Origin: Fulvimonas soli
Lineage (GTDB): Bacteria > Pseudomonadota > Gammaproteobacteria > Xanthomonadales > Rhodanobacteraceae
Length of the DNA: 64,000 nucleotides
Assembly: GCF_003148905.1 (NCBI RefSeq)
Contig: NZ_QGHC01000007.1
Coordinates: 1 to 64,000, forward strand
Direction: 5' to 3'
Below, one piece after another: positions 17,000 to 27,837 of this stretch. The notes under the pieces were generated by a model. It did not search any database. It saw nothing but the letters and a program-made list of their open reading frames with translations, and was not told the origin of the DNA. Position numbers and translations under genes: made by a program. The stretch's first letter is position 1. Each line of letters begins with the position of its first letter.

Positions 17000-17584
17000 T
17001 CAGCCGTTCGCGGCGGCCGAACCGCCCGCGATGGCGCGCTTGATCCGCGCGGTGACCTCGTCCAGCGCGCCCACGCCGTCGACCACCTGCAGCTTGCCGC
17101 GCCGGGCGTAGAAGTCGGCCACCGGCGCGGTCTGCTCGGCGTACACGCCCAGGCGCTTGCGCACCGTTTCGGGGTTGTCGTCGGCGCGGCCCTCCGCGGC
17201 GAAGCGGATCTCGCAGCGGCCGATGATGGCGTCGTTGGGCACTTCCAGCTTGACCACCGCGTCGAGCGGCTGGCCCAGCTTGGCCAGCAGGTGGTCCAGC
17301 GCGTCGGCCTGGGCCAGGTTGCGCGGGTAGCCGTCGAGGATGAAGCCGGCCTTGGCGTCGGGCTGGGCCAGGCGCTCCTCCAGCATGCCGAGCAGGATGT
17401 CGTCGGAGACCAGCTGGCCGGCGTCCATCACCGCCTTGGCCTTCAGGCCCAGCGGCGTGCCCGCGGCCACCGCCGCGCGCAGCATGTCGCCGGTGGAGAT
17501 GTGCGGCACGCCGAGGTCGGCCTTCAGCCGGGCCGCCTGGGTTCCCTTGCCCGAGCCGGGTGCACCGAGTAGGACGAGTCGCAT
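17000..17584 (-). CDS. adk: Adenylate kinase
   Basis: Adk interconverts ATP plus AMP with two ADP. The protein has 194 residues with the P-loop GAPGSGKGT (7-15), the AMP site STGDMLRA, GFILDGYPR and the lid arginines in RADDNPETVRKRL. The lid is the short form without zinc-binding cysteines, which gives the length below the 214 residues of E. coli Adk. The ATG at 17584 starts with the typical MRLVLLGAPGSGKGTQA. It sits divergent from the PPi-linked phosphofructokinase gene and upstream of mpl on the same strand, with repeats between. Confidence 0.97.
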   Translation of the reverse strand: MRLVLLGAPGSGKGTQAARLKADLGVPHISTGDMLRAAVAAGTPLGLKAKAVMDAGQLVSDDILLGMLEERLAQPDAKAGFILDGYPRNLAQADALDHLLAKLGQPLDAVVKLEVPNDAIIGRCEIRFAAEGRADDNPETVRKRLGVYAEQTAPVADFYARRGKLQVVDGVGALDEVTARIKRAIAGGSAAANG

Positions 17585-17784
17585 AATGCTCCGCAACGAT
17601 CGGCGAACGGCCGCCGATTCCGTGAAAAAAACTGCCGTCACGGTAGCGTTTGACGCCGGCCATAGTCAAACGAAGGCCGGCGCCGGAAACACGCCGGCGC
17701 GGCGGCAGGAACGACCTTTCACCCCACCCGTGGGGCAGATTGTCGCACCATGCCGTCATCCGCCCGCCGAAGGAGTCCCGACCG

Positions 17785-19059
17785 ATGAGCACCGCCGCCC
17801 GCCCCCGCCCTTCCGGCCGCCTGCTGTACGCCCAGTCCGGCGGCGTCACCGCCGTGATCAACGCCACCGCCGCCGGGGTGATCGAGGCCGCCCGCGCGCG
17901 GGGCGTGCAGGTGTATGCCGCGCGCAACGGCATCCTCGGCGCGCTGCGCGAGGAGCTGATCGACACCTCGAAGGAATCGAAGGCGGCGATCGCCGCGCTG
18001 CGCCACACGCCGGGCGGCGCGTTCGGCTCGTGCCGCTACAAGCTGAAGTCGCTGGAGGCCAACCGCGCCGAGTACGCGCGGCTGATCGAGGTGCTGCGCG
18101 CGCACGACATCCGCTGGTTCCTCTACAACGGCGGCAACGACTCGGCCGACACCGCGCTGAAGATCTCGCAGCTGGGCAAGGCGATGGGCTACGACATCCG
18201 CTGCATCGGCGTGCCCAAGACGGTGGACAACGACCTCGCCGTCACCGACTGCTGCCCCGGCTTCGGCTCGGTGGCCAAGTACACCGCGGTGGCGGTGCGC
18301 GAGGCGAGCCTGGACGTGGCCTCGATGGCCGACACCTCGACCAAGGTGTTCATCCTGGAGGTGATGGGCCGCCACGCCGGCTGGATCGCCGCCTCGGCCG
18401 GCCTGGCCGGCGAGGGCGCGGACGCGCCGCCGCACCTGATCCTGTTCCCCGAGCGCACCTTCGACGAGGACGCCTTCCTCGCCAAGGTGAAGGCCACGGT
18501 GGAGCGCGTGGGCTGGTGCACGGTGGTGGCCTCCGAGGGCATCCGCAACGCCGCCGGCCAGTTCCTCGCCGAGGCGGGCACGCGCGACGCCTTCGGCCAC
18601 AGCCAGCTCGGCGGCGTGGCGCCGGTGCTCGCCGCGCTGGTGAAGGAGAAGCTCAAGCTCAAGGTGCACTGGGCGCTGCCCGACTACCTGCAGCGTTCCG
18701 CGCGGCACCTGGTCTCGAAGACCGACGCCGAGCAGGCCTACGCGGTGGGCAAGGCGGCGGTGGAGTACGCGCTCGCCGGCCGCAACGCGGTGATGCCGGT
18801 GATCGTGCGCACCGCCGACGCGCCCTACCGCTGGAAGATCGAGCCCGCGCCGCTGGCGCGGATCGCCAACCACGAGAAGACCCTGCCCAAGTCCTTCCTC
18901 GCCCGCGACGGCTTCGGCATCACCGCCGCGGCGCGGCGCTACCTCGCGCCGCTGATCCAGGGCGAGGCGCCGCCACCCTACGGCAGGGACGGCCTGCCGC
19001 GGTACGTGCAGCTGAAGAACGTGGCGGTGGCGCGCCAGCTGCCCGCGTTCACGCCGTGA
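17785..19059 (+). CDS. pfp: Pyrophosphate-dependent 6-phosphofructokinase
   Basis: The protein has 424 residues of the phosphofructokinase fold. Two diagnostic positions point to PPi rather than ATP as phosphoryl donor: GGND (116-119), where ATP enzymes have GGDG, and Lys in PKTVDND (144-150), where they have PGTIDND. MGRHAGW supports the fold. The reaction is reversible between fructose-6-phosphate plus PPi and fructose-1,6-bisphosphate plus Pi. AAGGAG lies nine bases before the ATG. Its 3' end overlaps the convergent azoreductase gene by 11 bases. Xanthomonas PFK is known to be PPi-dependent, so the call fits the lineage. Confidence 0.93.
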   Translation: MSTAARPRPSGRLLYAQSGGVTAVINATAAGVIEAARARGVQVYAARNGILGALREELIDTSKESKAAIAALRHTPGGAFGSCRYKLKSLEANRAEYARLIEVLRAHDIRWFLYNGGNDSADTALKISQLGKAMGYDIRCIGVPKTVDNDLAVTDCCPGFGSVAKYTAVAVREASLDVASMADTSTKVFILEVMGRHAGWIAASAGLAGEGADAPPHLILFPERTFDEDAFLAKVKATVERVGWCTVVASEGIRNAAGQFLAEAGTRDAFGHSQLGGVAPVLAALVKEKLKLKVHWALPDYLQRSARHLVSKTDAEQAYAVGKAAVEYALAGRNAVMPVIVRTADAPYRWKIEPAPLARIANHEKTLPKSFLARDGFGITAAARRYLAPLIQGEAPPPYGRDGLPRYVQLKNVAVARQLPAFTP

Positions 19060-19756
19060 CCGCCGGCGGGACGGCGCGCGCGGCGCGCTCGTCCAGCAGC
19101 CGCGCCGCCAGCGCGTCGACCGCCGCCTCCGCCTCGCGCAGCGAGGCGGCCAGGCGTTCGCCGCCGAACTCGTCGTACTCCACCGCCACCGCGCGCACGG
19201 CCGCCACGCCGATGTAGCCGAACGCCGCGCGCACGGCCGGCTCGGCATGGTTCATCGCCTCGATGCACCCGCCCGCGCCGTAGCCGTGGTCGCCGCGCGC
19301 GCTCAGCAGCACCAGCGTGCGCGGCCGGTCGTCCAGCATCGGCCAGCAGGGCGCGCCCTCGCACGCGCGGTCGAAGCCGAAGGTGCGCCCCACCCGCACG
19401 ATGTTGTCGATGTAGGCCTTGAAGCCGGCCGGCACGCCGAAGTTGTACATCGGCACGCCCGCCACGATCAGGTCGGCGTCGAGCAGCTCGTCCACCAGCG
19501 CGTCGCTCTCGGCCAGGCGCTGGCGCATCCAGGGCGCGCGCGCCGCTTCCGGGGTGAAGGCCGCGCGCACCCAGTCGCCGTCCACCGGCGCGGGCGGACG
19601 CTGGCCGACGTCGCGGTACAGCACGTGGTCCGCGGGACGGGCCTCCCGCCAGCGGGCGACGAAGCGCGCGCCCAGGCGGCGGGTGTGCGAGCCGTGGCTG
19701 TGCAGGCCGGACTGCCCGCCGCGGGCGCTGGCGTCGAGGTGAAGCAGGGTGGCCAT
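19049..19756 (-). CDS. FMN-dependent NADH azoreductase (AzoR-like)
   Basis: This 235-residue flavodoxin-fold oxidoreductase starts TLLHLDASARGGQSGLH. It has the FMN and active-site block GVPMYNFGVPAGFKAYIDNI and the SARGDHGYG loop. Family members reduce quinones and azo dyes with NAD(P)H and protect from electrophile stress. The ATG at 19756 is preceded by GAGGAG at a good distance; a GTG two codons earlier is less likely. The divergent neighbour is a truncated LysR gene that in full form would be the natural regulator. Confidence 0.9.
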   Translation of the reverse strand: MATLLHLDASARGGQSGLHSHGSHTRRLGARFVARWREARPADHVLYRDVGQRPPAPVDGDWVRAAFTPEAARAPWMRQRLAESDALVDELLDADLIVAGVPMYNFGVPAGFKAYIDNIVRVGRTFGFDRACEGAPCWPMLDDRPRTLVLLSARGDHGYGAGGCIEAMNHAEPAVRAAFGYIGVAAVRAVAVEYDEFGGERLAASLREAEAAVDALAARLLDERAARAVPPAVTA

Positions 19757-19852
19757 CGGCACTCCTCACGCACGAAAGCCATTCACGGAATGGCAAGTGC
19801 GGCGCATGCGATGGAGGCTTTTCCGTCGGGAAAAACGATATTTTCTCATCCG

Positions 19853-20203
19853 ATGCCTGAGCCCAGTTCATCCCTGGAACGCCAGCGCCGGCGCCTGCCG
19901 CCGCTGGCGGCGCTGCGCGCCTTCGAGGCCGCCGCGCGCCACAAGAGCTTCCGCCTCGCCGCGGAGGAGCTGGCGGTGACCGCCACGGCCGTCAGCCACC
20001 AGATTCGCCAGCTGGAAGCGCTGCTCGGCATCGCGCTGTTCGAGCGCAAGGCGCGCCGGGTGGTCCTCACCGCCGAGGGCCGCCAGCTCTTCCCGGCGCT
20101 GCGCGAGGGCTTCGACGCGATGGCGGCCGCGGTCGCCCCGCTGATGCGGCCGCGACGGCGGCACATCCTCACCGTGTCCCGACCGGCAACGCCGGATGAC
20201 TGA
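19853..20203 (+). pseudogene. LysR-type regulator, truncated to the DNA-binding part
   Basis: Only 116 codons are present. Residues about 14-75 form the LysR winged helix (LAALRAFEAAARHKSFRLAA, then TATAVSHQIRQLEALLG), close to the GcvA group. The linker helix follows, and the frame ends after RRRHILTVSRPATPDD, exactly where the effector domain should begin. Normal LysR proteins have about 300 residues. No remaining effector-domain sequence is seen before the next gene at 20315, so a deletion is likely rather than a frameshift. It could still bind DNA as a dimer. It is divergent from the azoreductase gene. Confidence 0.75.
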
Positions 20204-20314
20204 CTGCCTGCTGAGCGGACGCCGGCGCGGGCGGCCAAAGCGCGGCTGCGATTCAGACATGCCTGCCTAGGCTGCCTTTCCAGGCGGGCATGGCGCCCGG
20301 CCCAAGGAGGACGG

Positions 20315-20749
20315 ATGAAGACCATCCTGAAAATGTTCGCCCTCGTCGTGCTGTCCGCCGCCAGCGGGGCGGCGCTGGCCGACCATGACCACGATCGCGG
20401 CCACGACCGCGACCGCTACGACCACCGCGACCATGGCCGCCCGGGGCCGTCGCACTACGACCGCCACCCCGGCCCGCCGCCGCACTGGGCGCACCGGCCG
20501 CCGCCCCCGCCGCACTGGGACCATCGCCCGCCGCCGCCCCGCTACTACCATGGCGGCTACTACCCGCGGCCGGTGTATCACCACTGGGTGCGCGGCAGCC
20601 GCTACTACGGCCCGGTCTACGTGGTGAACGACTACCACCACTACCGCCTGCGTCCGCCGCCGTACGGCTACCACTGGATCCGCAGCGACGACGGCTTCCT
20701 GCTGGTGGCCATCGCCACCGGCATCATCGTGGACATGGCGCTGCAATAG
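20315..20749 (+). CDS. RcnB-family periplasmic protein, His/Pro-rich
   Basis: The protein has 144 residues with a signal peptide ending at ALADH (20-24). The mature N-terminal half is extremely rich in His, Asp, Arg, Pro and Tyr, suggesting metal binding. The C-terminal [20 protein letters not shown] followed by a short hydrophobic tail ([15 protein letters not shown]) is typical of the RcnB/DUF3309-like group linked to Ni/Co homeostasis in E. coli. No efflux pump is adjacent, so the metal link is an inference. AAGGAGG lies just upstream of the ATG, and a strong terminator follows. Confidence 0.8.
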   Translation: MKTILKMFALVVLSAASGAALADHDHDRGHDRDRYDHRDHGRPGPSHYDRHPGPPPHWAHRPPPPPHWDHRPPPPRYYHGGYYPRPVYHHWVRGSRYYGPVYVVNDYHHYRLRPPPYGYHWIRSDDGFLLVAIATGIIVDMALQ

Positions 20750-20779
20750 GCGGCACGGCGCGGCCCACGCGCCCACACG

Positions 20780-20807
20780 GGCGGCGCCCTCCGGCGCCGC
20801 CTTTTTT
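20780..20807 (+). terminator. Rho-independent terminator after rcnB-like gene
   Basis: A 9-bp perfect GC stem (20780-20788 with 20793-20801) with a 4-base loop is followed by six T residues. It is the most canonical terminator in the window. Confidence 0.92.
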
Positions 20808-20963
20808 GTCGCGCCATCCCACGGTCATCCGCCGATCCGTTGCGCCGCACAACACTGCGCCGCGCCGCGTCTGCCTATACTCGACCCCAGCCGTCGCCTG
20901 GCGGCCCGCCGCCGGGGAGCGGCGACAATCGAATCTGGCGGTACCACTCATGGGGAGGCTCCG

Positions 20964-23012
<2,049 letters not shown>

Positions 23013-23051
23013 TCCGGAGGCGGGCGGCCAAGCCCGCCCGCCACGTTCGCC

Positions 23052-23224
23052 CCCTCTCCCTCCGGGGAGAGGGTTGGGGTGAGGGGCCGCACTGGCCCCG
23101 GTCCCGCCCTGGAGCCGCACCCTGCGAGGGCGAAAGAAACCCGCGACTCCAACTCCCACGCACTACCGAAGCCTCCCCGCAAGATCGACCCCTCACCCCA
23201 GCCCTCTCCCCGCAGGGGAGAGGG
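23052..23224. repeat. Inverted pair of CCCTCTCCCC-type palindromes (copies 4 and 5)
   Basis: Hairpins at 23052-23073 and 23202-23224, each with GGTGAGGGG or CCCCTCACC flanks in opposite orientation, bracket about 130 bases between hppA and the prolyl oligopeptidase gene. The flanking blocks are complementary (GGTTGGGGTGAGGGG and CCCCTCACCCCAGCC, one mismatch), so the whole could fold into a large cruciform. Confidence 0.75.
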
Positions 23225-23322
23225 CGTTATCGCGGGGCGGGGCCGGCCCTGACTTTAGTCACAGGCGCCCGGCCCGCCATCGCCCCACACTGGTCCCTTC
23301 GCCGACCGACGAGGACTTTCCC

Positions 23323-25449
23323 ATGACGAATCGCGCGCCCTGGATCGCGCTGGCCCTCGGCCTCACACTGGCCGGCATGACCCACGCACAGCAGCCCGCG
23401 CCTGCCGGCACGCAGGCCTCCGACGATCCCTACCTCTGGCTGGAGGACATCCACGGCGCGCGCGCCATGGACTGGGTGAAGGCGCAGAACGCGGTCACCG
23501 AGCGGCGCTTCGCCAGCTCGCCGGAGTTCGCGCGCACCCGCGACCGCATCCTGGAGGTGCTCGATTCGGACGCGCGCATCCCCTACGTCGCGCGCCACGG
23601 CGACCATCTCTACAACTTCTGGCAGGACAAGGCGCACCCGCGCGGCCTGTGGCGGCGCACCACGCTGGAGGAGTACCGCAAGGCCGAGCCGAAGTGGGAG
23701 GTGCTGCTGGACGTCGACGCGCTGAACAAGGCCGAGGGCAAGCGCTGGGTGTTCAAGGGCGCCGAGTGCCTGAAGCCGGCCTACGAGCGCTGCCTGGTCT
23801 CGCTCTCGCCCGACGGCGGCGACGCGGTGGCGGTGCGCGAGTTCGACATCCCGAGCAAGTCCTTCGTGAAGGGCGGCTTCGAGCTGCCGGTGGCCAAGAG
23901 CCAGGTCGGCTGGATCGACCAGGACCGCATCTACGTGGGCACCGACTTCGGCCCCGGCTCGATGACCCGCTCCAGCTATCCGCGCATCGTCAAGGAATGG
24001 AAGCGCGGCACGCCGCTCGCGGCGGCGGCCGCGGTGCACGAGGCCAGGCCGGACGACATGACGGTGAGCGCCTTCCACGACCGCACGCCCGGCTTCGAGC
24101 GCGACTTCGTCGTCGTCGTCACCGACTTCTTCCACACCGAGAACTACCTGCGCAAGGACGGCGGGCTGGTGCACCTGGACCTGCCCAGCGACGCGGCCGG
24201 CTTCGACGCCCACCGCGAATGGCTGCTGGTGCAGACGCGCACGCCGTGGACGACCGGCGGCGCCACCTACCCCGGCGGCGCGCTGCTGGCGATCCGCTTC
24301 GACGACTTCATGGCCGGCAAGCGCGACTTCGCCGTGCTGTTCCGGCCCGACGAGCACACCGCGCTGTCCTCCTTCGCCTGGACGCGGCACCACCTGATCC
24401 TGGACGTGCTCGACGACGTGAAGAGCCGCCTGGAGGTGCTCACCCCGCCGGCGTCCGGCAACGGCGACTGGCCGCGCGCGCCGATGGCCGGCGCGCCCAG
24501 CATGAGCACGGTGACCGTGGCCGACACCGACCCGGACAACAGCGACGAGTACTGGCTCAGCGTGACCGGCTTCCTCACCCCCTCCTCGCTGCAGCGCGGC
24601 GTGCTGGGCGGGGGCGCGGCCGAGACGCTGAAGCAGAGCCCGGCCTTCTTCGACGCCTCGCGGTTCCAGGTGAACCAGCACTTCGTCGCCTCGAAGGACG
24701 GCACCCGCGTGCCCTACTTCGAGATCGCGCCGAAGGACCTGAAGCTCGACGGCTCCAACCGCACCCTGCTCTACGGCTACGGCGGCTTCGAGGTGTCGCT
24801 GGAGCCGTTCTACAGCGGCAGCATCGGCCGCGCCTGGCTGGAGCGCGGCGGCGTGTACGTGATCGCCAACATCCGCGGCGGCGGCGAGTACGGCCCGCGC
24901 TGGCACCAGGCCGCGCTCAAGGCCGACCGCCTGCGCGCCTACGAGGACTTCGCCGCGGTGGCGCAGGACCTGGTCAGGCGCGGCGTCACCTCGCCGAGGC
25001 ACCTGGGCGCCGAGGGCGGCAGCAACGGCGGCCTGCTGATGGGCAACATGCTCACGCTGTACCCGCAGCTGTTCGGCGCGATCGCCTGCGAGGTGCCGCT
25101 GCTGGACATGAAGCGCTACGTGCACCTGTCCGCCGGCGCCTCGTGGATCGCCGAGTACGGCGACCCGGACGATCCCGGGCAGTGGGCGTTCATCCGGACC
25201 TTCTCGCCGTACCAGAACCTCAAGCCGGGCATGCACTACCCGCCGGTGCTGTTCTACACCACCACCAGCGACGACCGCGTCGGCCCGGTGCAGGCGCGCA
25301 AGATGGCGGCCAAGATGCAGGGCATGGGCTACAAGGACGTGTGGTTCTTCGAGAACCTCGAAGGCGGCCACGGCGCCGGCGCCGACAACAAGCAGTCCGC
25401 GCACATGCACGCGCTGGCCTACGACTTCCTGTGGGACCAGCTGAAATGA
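23323..25449 (+). CDS. Secreted prolyl oligopeptidase (S9A family)
   Basis: The protein has 708 residues with a signal peptide ending near THAQ (20-23), so it is periplasmic or secreted. It has an N-terminal seven-bladed propeller and a C-terminal alpha/beta-hydrolase domain. The nucleophile is Ser567 in GGSNGG. Asp650/Asp651 in SDDRV and His683 in GGHGAG complete the triad. The oxyanion and substrate block NIRGGGEYGPRWH is present. Members cleave short peptides after proline. A long 474-base intergenic region with repeats follows, and no other peptidase gene is adjacent. Confidence 0.93.
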   Translation: MTNRAPWIALALGLTLAGMTHAQQPAPAGTQASDDPYLWLEDIHGARAMDWVKAQNAVTERRFASSPEFARTRDRILEVLDSDARIPYVARHGDHLYNFWQDKAHPRGLWRRTTLEEYRKAEPKWEVLLDVDALNKAEGKRWVFKGAECLKPAYERCLVSLSPDGGDAVAVREFDIPSKSFVKGGFELPVAKSQVGWIDQDRIYVGTDFGPGSMTRSSYPRIVKEWKRGTPLAAAAAVHEARPDDMTVSAFHDRTPGFERDFVVVVTDFFHTENYLRKDGGLVHLDLPSDAAGFDAHREWLLVQTRTPWTTGGATYPGGALLAIRFDDFMAGKRDFAVLFRPDEHTALSSFAWTRHHLILDVLDDVKSRLEVLTPPASGNGDWPRAPMAGAPSMSTVTVADTDPDNSDEYWLSVTGFLTPSSLQRGVLGGGAAETLKQSPAFFDASRFQVNQHFVASKDGTRVPYFEIAPKDLKLDGSNRTLLYGYGGFEVSLEPFYSGSIGRAWLERGGVYVIANIRGGGEYGPRWHQAALKADRLRAYEDFAAVAQDLVRRGVTSPRHLGAEGGSNGGLLMGNMLTLYPQLFGAIACEVPLLDMKRYVHLSAGASWIAEYGDPDDPGQWAFIRTFSPYQNLKPGMHYPPVLFYTTTSDDRVGPVQARKMAAKMQGMGYKDVWFFENLEGGHGAGADNKQSAHMHALAYDFLWDQLK

Positions 25450-25923
25450 CGCGCCGGCGGCGGCCCGGGACACGCGCCTGATCCCGCCCGCGGCGGGAGG
25501 ACCCGCCGCGGCGCCGCGCCCGGGCCGCGCTTCCGGTCCACGCCCGCGGCTCCCGCCCGTCATACCGGCGCAGGCCGGAACCCAGCGAAAGGATGTCGTG
25601 CGGAAGCACTCGAAAGCAGGCTTCGCCTACTTCGCACGACGCGCATGACTGGATGGCTCGCTACGCCCCGCTCCTGCGGGCCATCCGCTTCGCGGGCGCT
25701 CTGCACGCCCGTTCGATCCGCACCGCGATGACGACGAGGGACAAGCGCGCATCCACGCCGGAACCGGCGGACGCCGCGTGAAATGCCATGCCCTGAACCC
25801 GTGCCCCGGCCAACGGCGCGGCCGGCATTGCAGGATTCCGGGCAGGCCCTAAGCTTGCGTGGCGGCCGGCGGCGCCCGCGGGCCCGCGACGCCATCCCCA
25901 CCCGACGCCATCCGCTTCCCGCC
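25450..25923. other. Gene-free region with degenerate repeats
   Basis: At 25559-25585 there is one copy of the TACCGGCGCAGGCCGGAACCC repeat arm, related to the paired arms at 29759-29873. An 8-bp inverted repeat GTCGTGCG (25595-25602) and CGCACGAC (25633-25640) follows. A 62-codon ORF here (25593-25781) overlaps these repeats and looks spurious. No promoter is obvious for the downstream dioxygenase. Confidence 0.5.
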
Positions 25924-26754
25924 ATGTCTTCCCGTGCCACGATCACCCCCGAACTGCGCGAGTGGATCCTCGCCACCACCCGCGCCGGCCACGGCGTGCC
26001 GGAGGTGCTCAAGCTGATGAAGGACGCCGGCTACCCGCCGGCGCAGAGCCGCGTCGCCCTCGCCCAGGTGCTGAAGATCCCGCTGAGCGCGATCAGCGCC
26101 GGCGCGGGCCCGGCCGGGCGGCGGCCGCGCCATCCGCAGGCGCCGCTGGCCGAGGCCGGCGACCGCCGCGTGCGCGTCGCGCTCGGCGTGGACGCGCCGC
26201 CGCTGCGCGTGCTCGACGGCCTGCTCGACGCGGGCGAATGCGCCGAGCTGATCGCGCTGGCGCGGCCGCGCCTGGCCCGCGCGCGCACCGTGGCCGAGGA
26301 CGGCCGCCAGCAGGTGGACGAGCGGCGCACCAGCGCCGGCATGTTCTTCGCTCCCGGCGAGACGCCGCTGGTGGCGCGCATCGAGCGGCGCATCGCCGCG
26401 CTGCTGGACATGCCGGCGGACCACGGCGAGGGCCTGCAGGTGCTGCACTACCTGCCCGGCCAGGAATACGAGCCGCACTACGACTGGTTCGACCCCGCCC
26501 AGCCCGGCTTCGCCGCGATCACCGCCAAGGGCGGCCAGCGCGTGGCCAGCGTGGTGATGTACCTCAACACGCCGGAGGAAGGCGGCGGCACCGGCTTCCC
26601 GGCGCTCGGCCTCACCGTCACCGCGCTGGCCGGTTCGGCCGTCTATTTCGCCTACGAGGCCGGCGACGAGGCCTCGCTGCACGCCGGCCTGCCGGTGACG
26701 CGCGGCGAGAAGTGGATCGCCACCAAGTGGCTGCGCGAGCGGCCGTTCCGCTGA
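25924..26754 (+). CDS. 2-oxoglutarate/Fe(II) dioxygenase, prolyl-4-hydroxylase type
   Basis: The protein has 276 residues. An N-terminal helical segment (about 1-60) precedes a double-stranded beta-helix domain. Iron ligands are visible as His-x-Asp in EPHYDWFD and a distal His in SLHAGLPVTRGEKW, where the Lys binds 2-oxoglutarate. YLPGQEYEPHYDW and GGGTGFPALG are P4H family blocks. The protein lacks a signal peptide and is probably cytoplasmic. Bacterial P4Hs can hydroxylate proline in proteins, but the target is unknown. The ATG at 25924 is chosen over a longer extension that lacks protein-like composition. Confidence 0.88.
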   Translation: MSSRATITPELREWILATTRAGHGVPEVLKLMKDAGYPPAQSRVALAQVLKIPLSAISAGAGPAGRRPRHPQAPLAEAGDRRVRVALGVDAPPLRVLDGLLDAGECAELIALARPRLARARTVAEDGRQQVDERRTSAGMFFAPGETPLVARIERRIAALLDMPADHGEGLQVLHYLPGQEYEPHYDWFDPAQPGFAAITAKGGQRVASVVMYLNTPEEGGGTGFPALGLTVTALAGSAVYFAYEAGDEASLHAGLPVTRGEKWIATKWLRERPFR

Positions 26755-26895
26755 TCCGGCAGGACCTCCCGCGGGCCGCCCGGGAGGGCTTCGGCCCGCC
26801 GCCGCCGCGGCGCCCGCATGGTGCGCCGCCGCAAGGATTGGCTTATCCTGACGGACTTCGCTTCTTTCCCCATCCCTTCGAAGGAGTGCCCCGCC

Positions 26896-27432
26896 ATGGG
26901 CCTGGACCTGGTGCAAGCCGGCCGCAACGTGCCGGACGAGATCAACGTCATCATCGAAATCCCCAAGGACGCCGAACCGGTCAAGTACGAGGTGGACAAG
27001 GAGAGCGGCGCGATCTTCGTCGACCGCATCCTCTCCACGCCGATGCGCTACCCGTGCAACTACGGCTACGTGCCGGGCACGCTGGGCGACGACGGCGACC
27101 CGCTGGACGCGCTGGTGATCCTGCCGCTGCCGCTGGTGCCCGGCTCGGTGATCCGCTGCCACCCGGTGGGCATGCTGAAGATGACCGACGAGGCCGGCGG
27201 CGACGAGAAGCTGGTGGTGGTGCCGACCGCGAAGGTCTTCGCCGGCTACGCGCACATCGACGACATCAAGAGCGTCTCGCCGCACTGGCTGGAGCGCATC
27301 GGCCACTTCTTCGAGCACTACAAGGACCTGGAGAAGGGCAAGTGGGTGAAGCTCGACGGCTGGGCCGGCGCCGACGAGGCGAAGGCGCAGATCCGCGACG
27401 GCATCGAGCGCTATCGGTCGAGCAAGGGCTGA
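26896..27432 (+). CDS. ppa: Soluble inorganic pyrophosphatase
   Basis: This 178-residue family-I enzyme hydrolyses cytoplasmic PPi to phosphate. Signatures are PDEINVIIEIPKDAEPVKYE, YPCNYGYVPGTLGDDGDPLD with the metal aspartates, and a C-terminal HFFEHYKDLEKGKWVK. AAGGAG lies nine bases before the ATG. It stands alone between the dioxygenase gene and a repeat-rich intergenic region. Together with hppA and pfp in this window it raises the question of how PPi is shared between hydrolysis, pumping and glycolysis. Confidence 0.97.
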   Translation: MGLDLVQAGRNVPDEINVIIEIPKDAEPVKYEVDKESGAIFVDRILSTPMRYPCNYGYVPGTLGDDGDPLDALVILPLPLVPGSVIRCHPVGMLKMTDEAGGDEKLVVVPTAKVFAGYAHIDDIKSVSPHWLERIGHFFEHYKDLEKGKWVKLDGWAGADEAKAQIRDGIERYRSSKG

Positions 27433-27463
27433 TCCCTTCCGCGGCGCGCGCCTCGTCCCCGGG

Positions 27464-27835
27464 GCCTGTTCAAGAGCTTCCGAGGAAGGGCGCCAGGAAG
27501 GCAGCGGGATGAAGCATGGGCGGAGGCAGCGCTCGCCGCTCCTTCCTTGCCTCCCATGCTTCTCCGGCTGAGCAAAGCCGCGCCTGACCACCCGGTGCTG
27601 GGACATGGCCTCGACGGGCCTGGCATCGGGGCCGCTGGCGGTCCCGCGCCAGGTCGATCGCGGCCGGAGGCCGCTCCCACAGGGGCCCCGCAAGCCTGGT
27701 GGGAGCGGCCTCCGGCCGCGACGGCGCACCATCGCCCACTCCCGCCATGCCGCCGTTGCGGACCCACGTCAACTCTTCGGCTGGCCCGCGCAATCGGTTC
27801 CCGACGGGCAGGACACGGAAAGACCTTGAACAGGC
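27464..27835. mobile_element. Candidate MITE-like element with 11-bp terminal inverted repeats
   Basis: GCCTGTTCAAG at 27464-27474 is exactly complementary in reverse to CTTGAACAGGC at 27825-27835, giving a 372-base unit with no transposase. I found no clear target-site duplication by eye, and the inverted repeat is short, so this is tentative. Confidence 0.35.
27658..27721. repeat. REP-type inverted pair (copies 2 and 3)
   Basis: Two perfect 23-base inverted copies (27658-27680 and 27699-27721) of the motif also present at 2963-2985 flank an 18-base spacer. The arrangement is like a BIME. Each arm can form its own GGCCGGAGGCC hairpin. Confidence 0.75.
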
Positions 27836-27837
27836 TC

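Larger units (their letters stand above)
27433..27837. other. Gene-free, repeat-rich region
   Basis: The region is bounded by an 11-bp perfect inverted repeat (27464-27474 and 27825-27835). Inside are a 15-bp stem hairpin with a 3-base bulge (27511-27562) and a REP-type inverted pair (27658-27721). I see no believable gene. The layout suggests a small non-autonomous mobile element or a structured RNA. Confidence 0.55.

Noticed and set aside
20204..20314. Remnant of the LysR effector domain after the truncated gene
   Set aside because: No frame in this 111-base stretch resembles the effector domain, so a simple frameshift does not explain the short gene.
20876..20881. TATACT as the hppA promoter
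   Set aside because: No -35 box lies at a suitable distance, so it is mentioned only in the hppA entry.
25593..25781. 62-codon ORF between the peptidase and dioxygenase genes
   Set aside because: It lies over repeat-like sequence with an inverted repeat and has no ribosome site.
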